Source of the DNA: Vulcanisaeta sp. UBA163
Lineage (GTDB): Archaea > Thermoproteota > Thermoprotei > Thermoproteales > Thermocladiaceae
Length of the DNA stretch: 21,135 nt
Direction of reading: 5' to 3'
Assembly: GCA_002496475.1 (NCBI GenBank)
Contig: DAJV01000139.1
Span: forward strand, 1-21,135
Shown: positions 1 through 8,260 of the stretch, piece after piece
How positions within the stretch are numbered: the stretch's first letter is position 1
How the letters are laid out: the number at the start of each line of letters is the position of its first letter
The notes under the pieces: model-generated
Database searches by the model: none
What the model was told of the DNA's origin: nothing
What the model saw: the letters and a program-made list of their open reading frames with translations, nothing else
Program-made: the position numbers and the translations under genes

Positions 1-1
1 C

Positions 2-850
<849 letters not shown>

Positions 851-869
851 CTTTTTATGGAGAGAAAGG

Positions 870-885
870 TTTATAAATATTTAAG
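870..885 (+). promoter_or_regulatory. TATA-box region for TFB
   Basis: An A/T-rich stretch (TTATAAATATTTAA, 871-884) lies 35-45 bases before the TFB ATG at 918. Depending on which part TBP binds, transcription would start 0-15 bases before the ATG, so a short leader is possible. Confidence 0.55.
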
Positions 886-917
886 CAATACGCGAAAAGC
901 TTTAATAGGGGATATTT

Positions 918-1928
918 ATGTCTAACCCCGAACAAGAAAAGAGGGACCAACCAGGTAATACTAATTTACTAAACAAGTTAAGGGTATCAGGTAAGATCAT
1001 AGAATTCAAGTCTGAAGGGGAGGAGAAACTAGTGTGCCCATACTGTGGATCAACAACCTTCATCTTTGATTATGAGAATGGCCAAGTCATCTGTGCAAAA
1101 TGTGGCTCAGTAGTCCTTGAGCATGTCATTGACCTAAGGCCAGAGTGGAGGGCGTTCACGGCCGAGGAGAAGGAAAGTAGGGCTAGGGCTGGTGGACCAC
1201 TTAATAGGTTAACAAGTGAGGCTTTGACAACGACAATTGATTGGGCAACCAAGGATGCCAGTGGTAAGGAACTCGACATAAAAAGGAAGCTTGAGATACT
1301 GAAGTACAGGAAGTGGCAGCAGAGGGTTAGGGTTCAGACGAGTTATGAGCGTAATGTAATTCAAGCAATGAATGAGTTGAGCAGGATATCCTCACAGTTA
1401 GGCATTCCTAAGGCCTGTGTTGATGAGGCCATGGGCGTCTATGAGCAGGTATTAACTAAGGGCTTGGTTAGGGGCCGGAGTGTTGAGGCCATTGTTGCCG
1501 CCTGCCTACATATGGCCTGCAGGAAAATTGGAATGCCCAGGAGCCTTGATGAGATCAGTCAATACACCAGGGCCAGTAGGAAGGAGGTTGCCAGGTGCTT
1601 TAGGCTTATAGCGAGGGAATTGGGCGTTAGGCTACCGCTAAGTGATCCTAAGCTTTATGTTCCCAGGATTGTTGAGCAGTTGAAGCTTAGCGGCGAGATA
1701 CTTAAGGAAGCCCTTAACATACTTGAGCTGGCGAAAAAGAAGGGTTTAACGGCTGGTAAGGACCCAGCTGGGCTTGCGGCGGCTGCGGTTTACATAGCCT
1801 CTTTACTCCGTGGTGAGGTTAGGACTCAGAAGGAGGTTGCCATGGCTGCCCAGGTTACGGAGGTCACGGTTAGGAACAGGTATAAGGAGTTGGCAAGGGA
1901 GTTGAACATTAAAATACCAATAAAGTAA
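918..1928 (+). CDS. tfb: Transcription initiation factor B (TFB)
   Basis: This is the archaeal TFIIB homologue. It bridges TBP on the TATA/BRE promoter and RNA polymerase. The 336 residues show an N-terminal zinc ribbon with C40/C43 and C59/C62 (CPYCG...CAKCG), a B-reader/linker with the typical RPEWRAFTAEE segment, then two cyclin-fold repeats (about 130-225 and 230-325). The second repeat ends in a helix-turn-helix (QVTEVTVRNRYKELARELNI) that would contact the BRE. The length is slightly above the usual 300-320 residues because of an N-terminal tail of about 35 hydrophilic residues. The ATG at 918 fits the upstream TATA region. A T-rich tract follows the stop. Many Crenarchaeota have more than one TFB; nothing here shows whether this is the main one. 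Confidence 0.97.
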   Translation: MSNPEQEKRDQPGNTNLLNKLRVSGKIIEFKSEGEEKLVCPYCGSTTFIFDYENGQVICAKCGSVVLEHVIDLRPEWRAFTAEEKESRARAGGPLNRLTSEALTTTIDWATKDASGKELDIKRKLEILKYRKWQQRVRVQTSYERNVIQAMNELSRISSQLGIPKACVDEAMGVYEQVLTKGLVRGRSVEAIVAACLHMACRKIGMPRSLDEISQYTRASRKEVARCFRLIARELGVRLPLSDPKLYVPRIVEQLKLSGEILKEALNILELAKKKGLTAGKDPAGLAAAAVYIASLLRGEVRTQKEVAMAAQVTEVTVRNRYKELARELNIKIPIK

Positions 1929-1942
1929 TCTCCAAAACCTTA

Positions 1943-1952
1943 AAATATTTAA
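1943..1952 (+). promoter_or_regulatory. TATA box for the HIT-family gene
   Basis: AAATATTTAA is centred about 27 bases before the ATG at 1975, the expected geometry for a leaderless transcript. Confidence 0.6.
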
Positions 1953-1968
1953 TTTTTCCTTTTCTTCC
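1951..1968 (+). terminator. T-rich tract after TFB
   Basis: A T-rich run (TTTTTCCTTTTCTTCC, part of 1953-1968) lies 25 bases after the TFB stop. Archaeal RNA polymerase terminates at such U-tracts. It overlaps the promoter region of the next gene, so the assignment is tentative. Confidence 0.35.
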
Positions 1969-1974
1969 TGGTTC

Positions 1975-2379
1975 ATGGGATGCATGATATGTGAGATGGG
2001 TAGTAATGAGGAATTGATAATAATGAGGAATAGGGAGGTAGTTGTTTTTCACAATCCTCAGCCATTCAATAATGGTCATTTAATAATTGCATTACTCGAG
2101 CACAAATCAATTAATGAAATTGATAAGTCACTACTCACTGAGTTAATGGATACTACGAGGAAATTCGTAGAAATTCTACAGAGGGTTTACAATCCGCATG
2201 GCTTTAATATAGGGATTTCCCTGGCACCTCATGTATATATTCAAGTGGTTCCCCGTTGGAATGGTGATGTGAGCTTCATGACATTATTCTATAATGTTAA
2301 GGTTGTCCCCGAGACCGTTAAAGACTCGGTTAGTAGGATCAAGAGTGCGGCGAGGAAGTATGGCATTGGAAATTATTGA
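1975..2379 (+). CDS. HIT-superfamily protein with degenerate catalytic motif
   Basis: The protein has 134 residues. The fold family (histidine triad nucleotide hydrolases/transferases) is indicated by the N-terminal CxxC (C3, C6), the FNNGHLII segment, the NPHGFNIG strand-turn, and VVPRWNGD followed by FMTLFYNVKVVPET. The diagnostic triad normally reads HxHxHxx; here it is H86-V-Y88-I-Q90-V-V-P-R-W. The middle histidine, the nucleophile in Hint/Fhit enzymes, is Tyr, and the third is Gln. The loop before the triad is also several residues shorter than the usual GxxAGAGIxHLH. Hydrolase activity by the standard mechanism is therefore unlikely; nucleotide binding may remain. The start is leaderless, 27 bases after a TATA box. 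The next gene starts inside this one, suggesting a two-gene transcript. Confidence 0.85.
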   Translation: MGCMICEMGSNEELIIMRNREVVVFHNPQPFNNGHLIIALLEHKSINEIDKSLLTELMDTTRKFVEILQRVYNPHGFNIGISLAPHVYIQVVPRWNGDVSFMTLFYNVKVVPETVKDSVSRIKSAARKYGIGNY

Positions 2380-2731
2380 CTTAGCAGTGTCCATAATAAT
2401 ATTAATACTGGGTTTCTCAGCGTTTACAGCCCTTGTTAATGACTACAGGGTAGTCATTACAGTCTCTCGAGTAATAAGAAAGAGGGTTAAGGTGTCTGCA
2501 TTCCGTGAACTCGTCCTACCCATATATCCATCGTTAATGAAGATCGAGATCATCAATGCGAGATCTTTAACGGAGGGCATAGACGTAGAGGTGCATGGGA
2601 ATACCATTAAGATCATTAATAATAAGGGTATCATCGGCGATTCAGACGTGAGGATTATAATTGATGTGGTGATCACTGGGCGTTTGGGTGATTACCCTGT
2701 TAGAGGCATGGTTGTATTATCTCCTTACTAG
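2360..2731 (+). CDS. Unknown membrane-anchored protein
   Basis: I do not recognise this 123-residue protein. It begins with MALEIIDLAVSIIILILGF, a single N-terminal transmembrane segment (about residues 5-27), followed by a soluble β-rich domain with many Val/Ile-rich strands and ending VRGMVVLSPY. I chose ATG 2360, 20 bases inside the end of the HIT gene, because upstream codons of the frame encode an unlikely basic peptide within that gene and the hydrophobic anchor starts right after this ATG. It overlaps the convergent gene on the minus strand by about 15 bases. The overlap with the HIT gene suggests translational coupling. The topology predicts one membrane pass. Confidence 0.7.
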   Translation: MALEIIDLAVSIIILILGFSAFTALVNDYRVVITVSRVIRKRVKVSAFRELVLPIYPSLMKIEIINARSLTEGIDVEVHGNTIKIINNKGIIGDSDVRIIIDVVITGRLGDYPVRGMVVLSPY

Positions 2732-3079
2732 TTCTATGACTATCACGACAACCAGTATATCGAGTATGATATTTATAAAGCACGCCGTGTATAGACCAAT
2801 GGCTGAAACCACTGGGGATATTACTGTTAGGACGAGTAGTGTGGTGTCTGAGGCCATTATGGCTAGCACCAAGAGTAGCGTTATCCATGTACCCGTCGTG
2901 AATGAATAATTTGATATGGCCAATAATGAGTATACAATTGCGGTCATTAATATTACAATGAGGTATTTATTTAACGGATTGAGTATTCCCAAATAGGCTA
3001 AGTCAAGTATGATCAGTATGAACTCTACGTACCGTATCAAGGCCATGTACGTGAATAACCTATACATCGCTCTACCCAT
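2717..3079 (-). CDS. Unknown small multi-pass membrane protein
   Basis: This is an unrecognised protein of about 120 residues made almost wholly of hydrophobic segments. About four transmembrane helices are visible (FILIILDLAYLGIL, YLIVILMTAIVYSLLAI, TLLLVLAIMASDTTLLVLTVI, and a C-terminal IILDILVVVIVIELV). The frame is open up to a TTG at 3109; I give the ATG at 3079, but ATG 3067 fits an A/T box at 3091-3099 and TTG 3109 cannot be excluded. It ends ELVRR. It converges with the preceding gene and overlaps its 3' end. Upstream, on the other strand, is eL13. No function is proposed; a random open frame is unlikely given the regular alternation of helices. Confidence 0.6.
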   Translation of the reverse strand: MGRAMYRLFTYMALIRYVEFILIILDLAYLGILNPLNKYLIVILMTAIVYSLLAISNYSFTTGTWITLLLVLAIMASDTTLLVLTVISPVVSAIGLYTACFINIILDILVVVIVIELVRR

Positions 3080-3130
3080 TATCGAGGCATTAATTAAGCA
3101 TTCTCTCAATTAGTGCTGTTGAGATATTAA

Positions 3131-3141
3131 TGCTTAAAAGG
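3131..3141 (+). promoter_or_regulatory. TATA box for eL13
   Basis: TGCTTAAAAGG is centred about 27 bases before the ATG at 3163. It supports that start and argues against the upstream in-frame ATG at 3130, which overlaps the box itself. Confidence 0.5.
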
Positions 3142-3162
3142 GGGTGTTGGTCACGTGTATGG

Positions 3163-3636
3163 ATGTCTCAATCAACGCAGCCACCAGTATTACCACCGCC
3201 GGACCCACTCGTTAAGAAGCCTAGGCTGATTAGTAGTGGTGGTGTTTTAGGCAGTGAATGGAGGATTGGGAGGGGCTTCTCAGTTGGTGAGGTTAAGGCC
3301 GTTGGGTTAACGGTTAGCGAGGCTAGGCTACTGGGCATTAGAGTCGACCTTAATAGGGATAGTGTCTGGGATATTAATGTTCAAAGACTTAAGGAATGGC
3401 TAGGTAAGGTGATTAGGGGTGAAGTGTTACCACCGGAACCAGCATTGCCCAGGGTAATTAAGATAAAACACAAGAAGGGTAGGGTATTTAGGGCATTAAC
3501 CCCTGCTGGCCGTAAAATGAGGGGCTTAATGAGGGTTGGATTGAGGGAGACCCATGTTCATAAGTGGAGGAAGAAGGCCAGGGAGAGAACCGAGAAGAGG
3601 AGACATGAGACTGTTAGGGCTAAGGGCGGTCACTGA
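3163..3636 (+). CDS. rpl13e: 50S ribosomal protein eL13
   Basis: This is a large-subunit ribosomal protein found in eukaryotes and Crenarchaeota. The 157 residues begin MSQSTQ, then a proline-rich tail. The eL13 core follows with GRGFSVGEVKAVGL, SEARLLGIRVDLNRDSVWDINVQRLKEWL. A strongly basic C-terminal half (TPAGRKMRGLMRVGL, HKWRKKARERTEKRR) is likely to bind rRNA and goes beyond the short eL13 core known from Sulfolobus. The start at 3163 is preferred because a TATA-like box lies about 27 bases upstream. The stop overlaps the end of the convergent HAD gene by seven bases. Confidence 0.9.
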   Translation: MSQSTQPPVLPPPDPLVKKPRLISSGGVLGSEWRIGRGFSVGEVKAVGLTVSEARLLGIRVDLNRDSVWDINVQRLKEWLGKVIRGEVLPPEPALPRVIKIKHKKGRVFRALTPAGRKMRGLMRVGLRETHVHKWRKKARERTEKRRHETVRAKGGH

Positions 3637-4328
3637 CTAATCTTATTAATTATCTCTGGTAGTTGTGATAGTGTTGTTATTTCATAAAATGGTTTAACGG
3701 GTAATTGCACGTCAGTCCTCCTCACAAACACGACCTTTAGGTCAAGGAATTTAGCACCAATCACATCCTCAACCAACCCACTTACTATTAGGGCGTCATT
3801 TGGCGAAACCCCAGCCCTATTGAGGGCTGCCTGGAATATCTTAACCGCTGGTTTACCAGTTTTTGTTAAGTCCGAACTAACAACTCCCTTGAAGTACCTC
3901 AATAGGTTATTCCTGAGTAGTATTTTCTTGGCTATGTCGTTGTCCAGGTTCGTGAGGATATACATGGGTACGCCCATTTGTGACAATGCATTGATCGCAT
4001 CAATGACATCTGGGTATAACTCCGAGGTCTCCACAACAAGTGATGATAGGGCATTACCGAAGTAATCAAGTTCCGCTGGGCTGAGGCTTAGGGAATACTT
4101 CCTGAGCAGTGATATCATGGTTTCCCTGGCCAATTGCCTCAATGACCTGTATACACCCTTACTCATCAAAGCATTGTACCTGTCCTCCCACTCCTTTTTG
4201 AATTGGTTTGCCAATTCCTCGAGTGGTACCTTCATGTTTAATTCATCCCTCATCAGCCTGGCGCCTTCGGTCTCAAAGTGCGTCAGCCTAACCAATGTAT
4301 CGAGTACCTCGAAAAACAGTGTCTTCAT
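3630..4328 (-). CDS. HAD-superfamily protein with altered motif I
   Basis: The protein has 232 residues with a haloacid-dehalogenase fold (COG1011-like). Motif I should be DxDx(T/V); here it reads FFEVLDTLV, so the nucleophilic Asp is Glu (E7) and the second Asp is Leu (L9). Motif II is YILTN (T126), motif III is K159 in TKTGKP, and motif IV is IVSGLVEDVIGA, with D188 kept but the usual GD replaced. The region from about 15 to 95 forms the helical cap. With no Asp nucleophile, the usual phosphatase chemistry is doubtful; the protein could bind a ligand or have an unusual activity. The start ATG at 4328 lies 27 bases from a reverse-strand TATA box at 4351-4360. It is divergent from the UPF0201 gene and convergent with eL13. 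Confidence 0.85.
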   Translation of the reverse strand: MKTLFFEVLDTLVRLTHFETEGARLMRDELNMKVPLEELANQFKKEWEDRYNALMSKGVYRSLRQLARETMISLLRKYSLSLSPAELDYFGNALSSLVVETSELYPDVIDAINALSQMGVPMYILTNLDNDIAKKILLRNNLLRYFKGVVSSDLTKTGKPAVKIFQAALNRAGVSPNDALIVSGLVEDVIGAKFLDLKVVFVRRTDVQLPVKPFYEITTLSQLPEIINKISQ

Positions 4329-4350
4329 ACGGGGCGCAGACTTTAACTAA

Positions 4351-4360
4351 AATATTTAAA
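4351..4360 (-). promoter_or_regulatory. TATA box for the HAD-family gene
   Basis: AATATTTAAA (TTTAAATATT on the minus strand) is centred 27 bases before the HAD ATG at 4328. It forms a divergent promoter region with the box at 4385-4393. Confidence 0.6.
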
Positions 4361-4384
4361 GATTAATGTGCACGGTCCTTAATC

Positions 4385-4393
4385 CTAATAAAT
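4385..4393 (+). promoter_or_regulatory. TATA box for the UPF0201 gene
   Basis: CTAATAAAT is centred 26 bases before GTG 4415. This is the main reason for choosing that start over TTG 4400. Confidence 0.5.
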
Positions 4394-4414
4394 ACTCGAT
4401 TGATTACGCATAGC

Positions 4415-4849
4415 GTGAAGACTGAGGTTTGGGTTGAGGTTAGGCCTACGGAGGATGAGGAAAAGGTCAGGAAGGCGCTCAATAATGTGTTTATACATGA
4501 TGACCTAAGGATTGAGGAGAGCGAAGGCAAGAAGTACCTGGTCGCCCTGGGCCTTGGTTTTAAATCCCTGGTTAGAGTTCATAATTTAATTAAGGAGCAG
4601 GGTATTGAGGATAGTGCCAGGTCAGTGCTCATGAAGGGCATGGAGAGCAATAGAGTGGTATTTCACTTACATAAGCAGGCGGCGTATGCCGGCGTACTAA
4701 CCTTTGTCACCGAGGAGAATGAGAGCCCGTTGGGGCCCATAACGTTTATAGTTGAGACCAATGACCCACGTAGATTAATTGACTGGTTAGCACCAAGGAC
4801 ATCAAGGGGAAGGAGACTCTACGAGACATCCCCACCCGAGGATCCATGA
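4415..4849 (+). CDS. UPF0201 / COG1931 protein
   Basis: This 144-residue archaeal protein belongs to UPF0201, described as a predicted exosome-associated or RNA-binding protein; I know of no firm function. Family marks are the N-terminal strand plus VEVRPTEDEEKVRKALNNVF, the central VHNLIKEQGIEDSARSVL, the segment VFHLHKQAAYAG, and ESPLGPITFIVETNDP with WLAPRTSRGRRLYE near the C terminus. I use GTG 4415 (giving MKTEVWVEVRPTEDE) because it aligns with the family N terminus and lies 26 bases after a TATA box; TTG 4400 would add five residues. Its stop overlaps the Prs start as ATGA, so the two genes are probably cotranscribed and coupled. Confidence 0.88.
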   Translation: MKTEVWVEVRPTEDEEKVRKALNNVFIHDDLRIEESEGKKYLVALGLGFKSLVRVHNLIKEQGIEDSARSVLMKGMESNRVVFHLHKQAAYAGVLTFVTEENESPLGPITFIVETNDPRRLIDWLAPRTSRGRRLYETSPPEDP

Positions 4850-5775
4850 GGATAAACCCTTTAAAATTAAGGAGCGCAAACCTAATCGTGGCAAAGTACC
4901 TGGTTGCATCATTTCCCTGGTCCTCAGACATAGGTAATGAGACAGCCAATGTCCTGGGACTTAACCATGTAACCCTTGAAACTAAGCAATTCCCAGATGG
5001 GGAGTCGTACATTAGGTACCCAATTGACATTACTGCATACGAAGGACTAATACTGATCCAAAGGGCCTACCCTGAGCAGAACAATAGACTGATCCAAACG
5101 ATGCTTGCAATACACACTGCACGTGATATGGGTATTAAGAACATTCATGTTGTTTTACCCTACCTACCGTATTCACGACAGGACAGGAGGTTCAGGGATG
5201 GGGAACCAATTAGTCTAAACACCATACTCTCACTACTATCATCACTTGGCGTATCCTCCTTAATAACAGTTGATGTACATAAGCCGGAGGCCTTCAAGTC
5301 ACTTAATATGCGTTGCATTAACGTGGAGCCATTTGATCTATATGCAGGTAGAATAGGCAATGTTAGTAATGCCGTTTTGCTGAGTCCAGATATTGGTTCA
5401 TTATGGAGGGTCAAGAGGGTCAGTGAGTACTTGGGCATTCCCTTTAGTTACCTTGAGAAGTTCCGTGACCGGGTTACTGGGGAGATTACCATGAAGCCCA
5501 GGGAACTCGACGTAGCTGGAAAGGAGGTTTTCATAATAGATGACATAATTGCGACCGGAGGCACGATAATAGAGGCAACAAGGATACTCAGGTCAATGGG
5601 TGCCACTGGGGTGCATGCAATTGCCACGCATTGCCTACTGCTTAACATGGCTGATTCAAGGATGTTTGAGGCAGGTGTTTCGTCAATAACGTGCTCTAAC
5701 ACGATACCCACTAAATACACAGAGGTTTATGTCAATCAATCAATAATTAAGGCACTTAGGGACTTGGTTACATGA
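4846..5775 (+). CDS. prs: Ribose-phosphate pyrophosphokinase (PRPP synthase)
   Basis: This cytosolic enzyme makes 5-phosphoribosyl-1-pyrophosphate from ribose 5-phosphate and ATP for nucleotide, His and Trp synthesis. The 309 residues carry FPDGE (49-53), the ATP-site segment PYLPYSRQDRRF (105-116), TVDVHKPEAF with the metal-binding D-x-H (141-150), the flexible catalytic loop KFRDRVTGE (205-213), and the PRPP-binding loop VFIIDDIIATGGT (228-240). The length matches family members, with about ten extra residues at the N terminus; an internal GTG at residue 15 is an alternative start. The ATG overlaps the stop of the UPF0201 gene by four bases. Confidence 0.96.
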   Translation: MRINPLKLRSANLIVAKYLVASFPWSSDIGNETANVLGLNHVTLETKQFPDGESYIRYPIDITAYEGLILIQRAYPEQNNRLIQTMLAIHTARDMGIKNIHVVLPYLPYSRQDRRFRDGEPISLNTILSLLSSLGVSSLITVDVHKPEAFKSLNMRCINVEPFDLYAGRIGNVSNAVLLSPDIGSLWRVKRVSEYLGIPFSYLEKFRDRVTGEITMKPRELDVAGKEVFIIDDIIATGGTIIEATRILRSMGATGVHAIATHCLLLNMADSRMFEAGVSSITCSNTIPTKYTEVYVNQSIIKALRDLVT

Positions 5776-5779
5776 GTGC

Positions 5780-5787
5780 CTTTTAAG
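5780..5787 (+). promoter_or_regulatory. TATA box for the TadC-like gene
   Basis: CTTTTAAG is centred 25 bases before GTG 5809. It supports a leaderless GTG start right after the Prs gene. Confidence 0.55.
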
Positions 5788-5808
5788 GGGAATTGAGTAT
5801 ATTACTAT

Positions 5809-7353
5809 GTGAAGACGCTGGGGCGTGCAATTAAGGATTATCTGAGTGATAAGGCCGTCGCCGGTGGTTATTCATGGGACCCAGGTAGGATAGCCTCAGT
5901 TGTTGAGAAGGTCGTGTTCTCGTTATTACCAGTACCAGTCATCATATACCTAGTAACCAAGTCATTGATTGTTTCGTTAATTTTAATACCAATGCCGGTA
6001 ATACCCATTGTGTTAACGATTGTCTGGGCATCATACTCGGTTGACTCGGTTAAGGAGAATGTTGAGTGGGAATTGCCATTCTTCATGGTTTTACTCGATA
6101 TAGTACATGATGTTGGTGGTGATATAACCCACGCATTTGAGATAAGTGGTAGGGTTGGCCTTAAGTGGATTAATAGGGAGTGGTTCTTGATTAGGAGGTA
6201 TTCATTAACCACTAATTCGTTGATAAAGGCCATGCAACTAAGGGCAAGGATTCATCCAAGCATTGAGTTCCAGAGATTTATGAATAGTTACGTGTCCGTG
6301 TGGGGCTATAGTGGTGATGTGACTAGTTACGTTAGGAGCGTCGAGAGTACATACCTATCAATGCTTAATAGTAAGTTATCTGCTTTATCAAGGCAGATAA
6401 TTGATATTGTACTTGCTGTGGTCTCCTCAGTGGTGATACTGATTCTTTTCGTTATCATAACAACAATACTTGGCTTAAACTACGCAATACTATACATAAT
6501 GCCGGCGATGTCATTATTACTCCCGGCCTTCATTATAAGGGTTTACCAGTCAATACCGTATATAATACGTATAGACCTTAAACACGATAGAAACCTGTAC
6601 CTAATAATAGGGCTCTCGGCATTACTTAGCGTGGCAGCCATAATGTACCTTGGGATCAACGGCTTAATATCCCTGGTAATACCACCGCTTCTTTTCTCCA
6701 TCCTAGTTGCGCGAAGAATCAATGATGTCAAGAGCTCGGTCCTTTCACTACCTGATGTGGTCCGCGACATATCCGAAATCGTAAAGGCTGGGGTTAGTAT
6801 TGGTGCAGCAATTGAGAGGGTGTTGGATAATCCATACCCAAGGACATTACTCACGTATTTACGAAGGATCACACAATTCAATGATGATGCAAGGATTGAT
6901 GGGCCCTGGATCATTAAATATGCCATTAACCTACTGAGGGAGGTTTCAAACCTAGGCTCCCCATCTAGAGCACTGGATAAACTCGTGGAGGTGTTTCTAG
7001 AGTTAAAGGCATTGATAATGAACATTAATTACAACGCGAGATCCCTACAATTACTTAACTACTCATTACCCTTCGTGTTTGCCGGCGTCACGTACATAGG
7101 CAGGTTCGTTGTTTCATCACTAAACTCAGTAATAAAGAACACCCCATACACACTTGTCGGCCTTGCAATTCCCAATCTCAACGCAATATTAATGCCCCTA
7201 TTAATTACTGCATATATAATAAGTATATCTGTGGCATTACTATCCTCGTTAATTAGTGACTTAACGCTTAACCCATCAATAAAGTCAGTAATGCCCATAC
7301 CATTAACCCTAGCCCTGATGCTTGTCGCTGTGGAAATACCCCTGATAGCGTAA
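5809..7353 (+). CDS. TadC/FlaJ-like type IV pilus assembly membrane protein
   Basis: The protein has 514 residues and the organisation of archaeal type II secretion F-domain (GspF/TadC/ArlJ) platform proteins. A pair of hydrophobic segments (about 38-78) is followed by a cytoplasmic helical domain (about 85-195), two membrane helices (about 198-250), another pair (about 263-298), a second cytoplasmic helical domain starting LPDVVRDISEIVKAGVSIGA (about 312-410), and three terminal hydrophobic segments. Such proteins sit in the cytoplasmic membrane and are driven by a GspE/TadA-type ATPase to assemble pili or archaella. The only such ATPase in the window is at 10896-12206, some 3.5 kb away on the other strand with pilin-like genes. 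The start is GTG, leaderless after a TATA box. No pilin gene adjoins it. Confidence 0.85.
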   Translation: MKTLGRAIKDYLSDKAVAGGYSWDPGRIASVVEKVVFSLLPVPVIIYLVTKSLIVSLILIPMPVIPIVLTIVWASYSVDSVKENVEWELPFFMVLLDIVHDVGGDITHAFEISGRVGLKWINREWFLIRRYSLTTNSLIKAMQLRARIHPSIEFQRFMNSYVSVWGYSGDVTSYVRSVESTYLSMLNSKLSALSRQIIDIVLAVVSSVVILILFVIITTILGLNYAILYIMPAMSLLLPAFIIRVYQSIPYIIRIDLKHDRNLYLIIGLSALLSVAAIMYLGINGLISLVIPPLLFSILVARRINDVKSSVLSLPDVVRDISEIVKAGVSIGAAIERVLDNPYPRTLLTYLRRITQFNDDARIDGPWIIKYAINLLREVSNLGSPSRALDKLVEVFLELKALIMNINYNARSLQLLNYSLPFVFAGVTYIGRFVVSSLNSVIKNTPYTLVGLAIPNLNAILMPLLITAYIISISVALLSSLISDLTLNPSIKSVMPIPLTLALMLVAVEIPLIA

Positions 7354-7354
7354 G

Positions 7355-7364
7355 ACTTTAAAAG
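7355..7364 (+). promoter_or_regulatory. TATA box for the zinc-protein gene
   Basis: ACTTTAAAAG is centred 25 bases before GTG 7385. Confidence 0.55.
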
Positions 7365-7384
7365 CACCAGGACCAGGCGTAGTT

Positions 7385-7558
7385 GTGTACGTATCCAAGA
7401 CATTGATGATTGGCAGGTGCTGGAGGTGTGGTAAGAAGTTGTTTAAGTATGATGATTACTACGTATGCCCAAAGTGCCATGCAATGTACTGCCCAACATG
7501 CGCCAAGAAGACCTTCTATAAGTGCCCAGTGGATGGGACGCCGTTAGAGGCAAAATAA
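7385..7558 (+). CDS. Small cysteine-rich zinc-binding protein (57 residues)
   Basis: The short frame starts with GTG (MYVSKTLMIGRCWRCG) and ends at TAA 7556-7558. Seven cysteines are arranged as CxxC pairs: C12/C15, C28/C31, C36/C39 and a single C47, with H32 as a possible eighth ligand. The pattern CxxC-x12-CPKCH-x3-YCPTC-x7-CP suggests two zinc sites, possibly an interleaved RING/B-box-like or double zinc-ribbon knuckle. No catalytic residues are seen, so binding of nucleic acid or protein is the likely role. The TATA box 25 bases upstream fits a leaderless GTG start. The next gene starts two bases after the stop, so they form an operon. Codons for residues 14-29 are duplicated exactly, inverted, at 8758-8805. 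Confidence 0.85.
   Translation: MYVSKTLMIGRCWRCGKKLFKYDDYYVCPKCHAMYCPTCAKKTFYKCPVDGTPLEAK
7423..7470 (+). repeat. 48-bp inverted repeat, copy 1 (inside zinc-protein gene)
   Basis: These 48 bases are the exact reverse complement of 8758-8805, checked base by base. They encode residues 14-29 of the zinc protein. The base on each side of the block mismatches, so the match ends abruptly at both ends. Confidence 0.97.
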
Positions 7559-7559
7559 C

Positions 7560-8015
7560 ATGGCCGTCCTGACCGGCCTAATGTCATTCACCAAAGGACA
7601 TGGAATTAGGGCACTAAGTATTACTGGTTCCAACGGCTTATTCGTCTCTCAGGTGGTAAATGGCGTGTTACTCTCAGCAATAATTAGTAATAATATGTAT
7701 ATAAAGCTCGATGATGAAAAGTTCGGAAAGCTCCTCTTCGCATTCTCGCCAATAATTAGTAAAGTTATTAGCATGACTAACACCAATTACTACACATTTT
7801 TAGGCAGGTACCTATACAGTGGTGGCAGGTTTACCTATGAACCATACGTGGACCTCATGAAGACAATAACAATAATAATCACGAAGAAGAACGTAAGAAT
7901 AGTATATGGAGATAACAAGGTTAAACTAAAAAGAACGAAAAAAGGCTACATACCAAGCGAGCTACTCGATACACTAGGTTACATAATCAAGAAATTACAT
8001 TATGATCGTGTTTAA
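7560..8015 (+). CDS. Unknown protein, second gene of zinc-protein operon
   Basis: I do not recognise this 151-residue protein. It starts MAVLTGLMSF, has an Ile/Val/Leu-rich middle and a tyrosine-rich stretch (NTNYYTFLGRYLYSGGRF), and a basic C-terminal third (KKNVRIVYGDNKVKLKRTKKG). The strand-like pattern in residues 15-45 (IRALSITGSNGLFVSQVVNG) resembles a longin/roadblock-type α/β start, but that is only an impression. No clear transmembrane helix or signal peptide is present. The ATG begins one base after the zinc-protein TAA, so the two are almost certainly cotranscribed and may work as partners. No terminator or repeat is visible right after the stop. Confidence 0.7.
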   Translation: MAVLTGLMSFTKGHGIRALSITGSNGLFVSQVVNGVLLSAIISNNMYIKLDDEKFGKLLFAFSPIISKVISMTNTNYYTFLGRYLYSGGRFTYEPYVDLMKTITIIITKKNVRIVYGDNKVKLKRTKKGYIPSELLDTLGYIIKKLHYDRV

Positions 8016-8226
8016 AGCTTCGCCGTTCATGGCAGGGATACGAGGTCCTTAAGGATTAACGTGCATACCTTATTCTTTCAACATTTCATTGACCCGGCAT
8101 GGATGTAGCCGTATCTCCCACCTGTGACTTCCTTCATTATTATTGCTCAATCGCCAATATATGAGAGGTATAAACCAGTGCACGGCTGACACCCTATGGC
8201 GACTAGGCATTGATAAGGTCATAGTA

Positions 8227-8236
8227 ATACTTAAAG
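8227..8236 (+). promoter_or_regulatory. TATA box for the COG1839 gene
   Basis: ATACTTAAAG is centred about 29 bases before ATG 8261. A short inverted pair (CCCTGG...CAGGG, 8242-8271) spans the start but is weak. Confidence 0.45.
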
Positions 8237-8260
8237 TAGATCCCTGGGTCTTAAATAATA

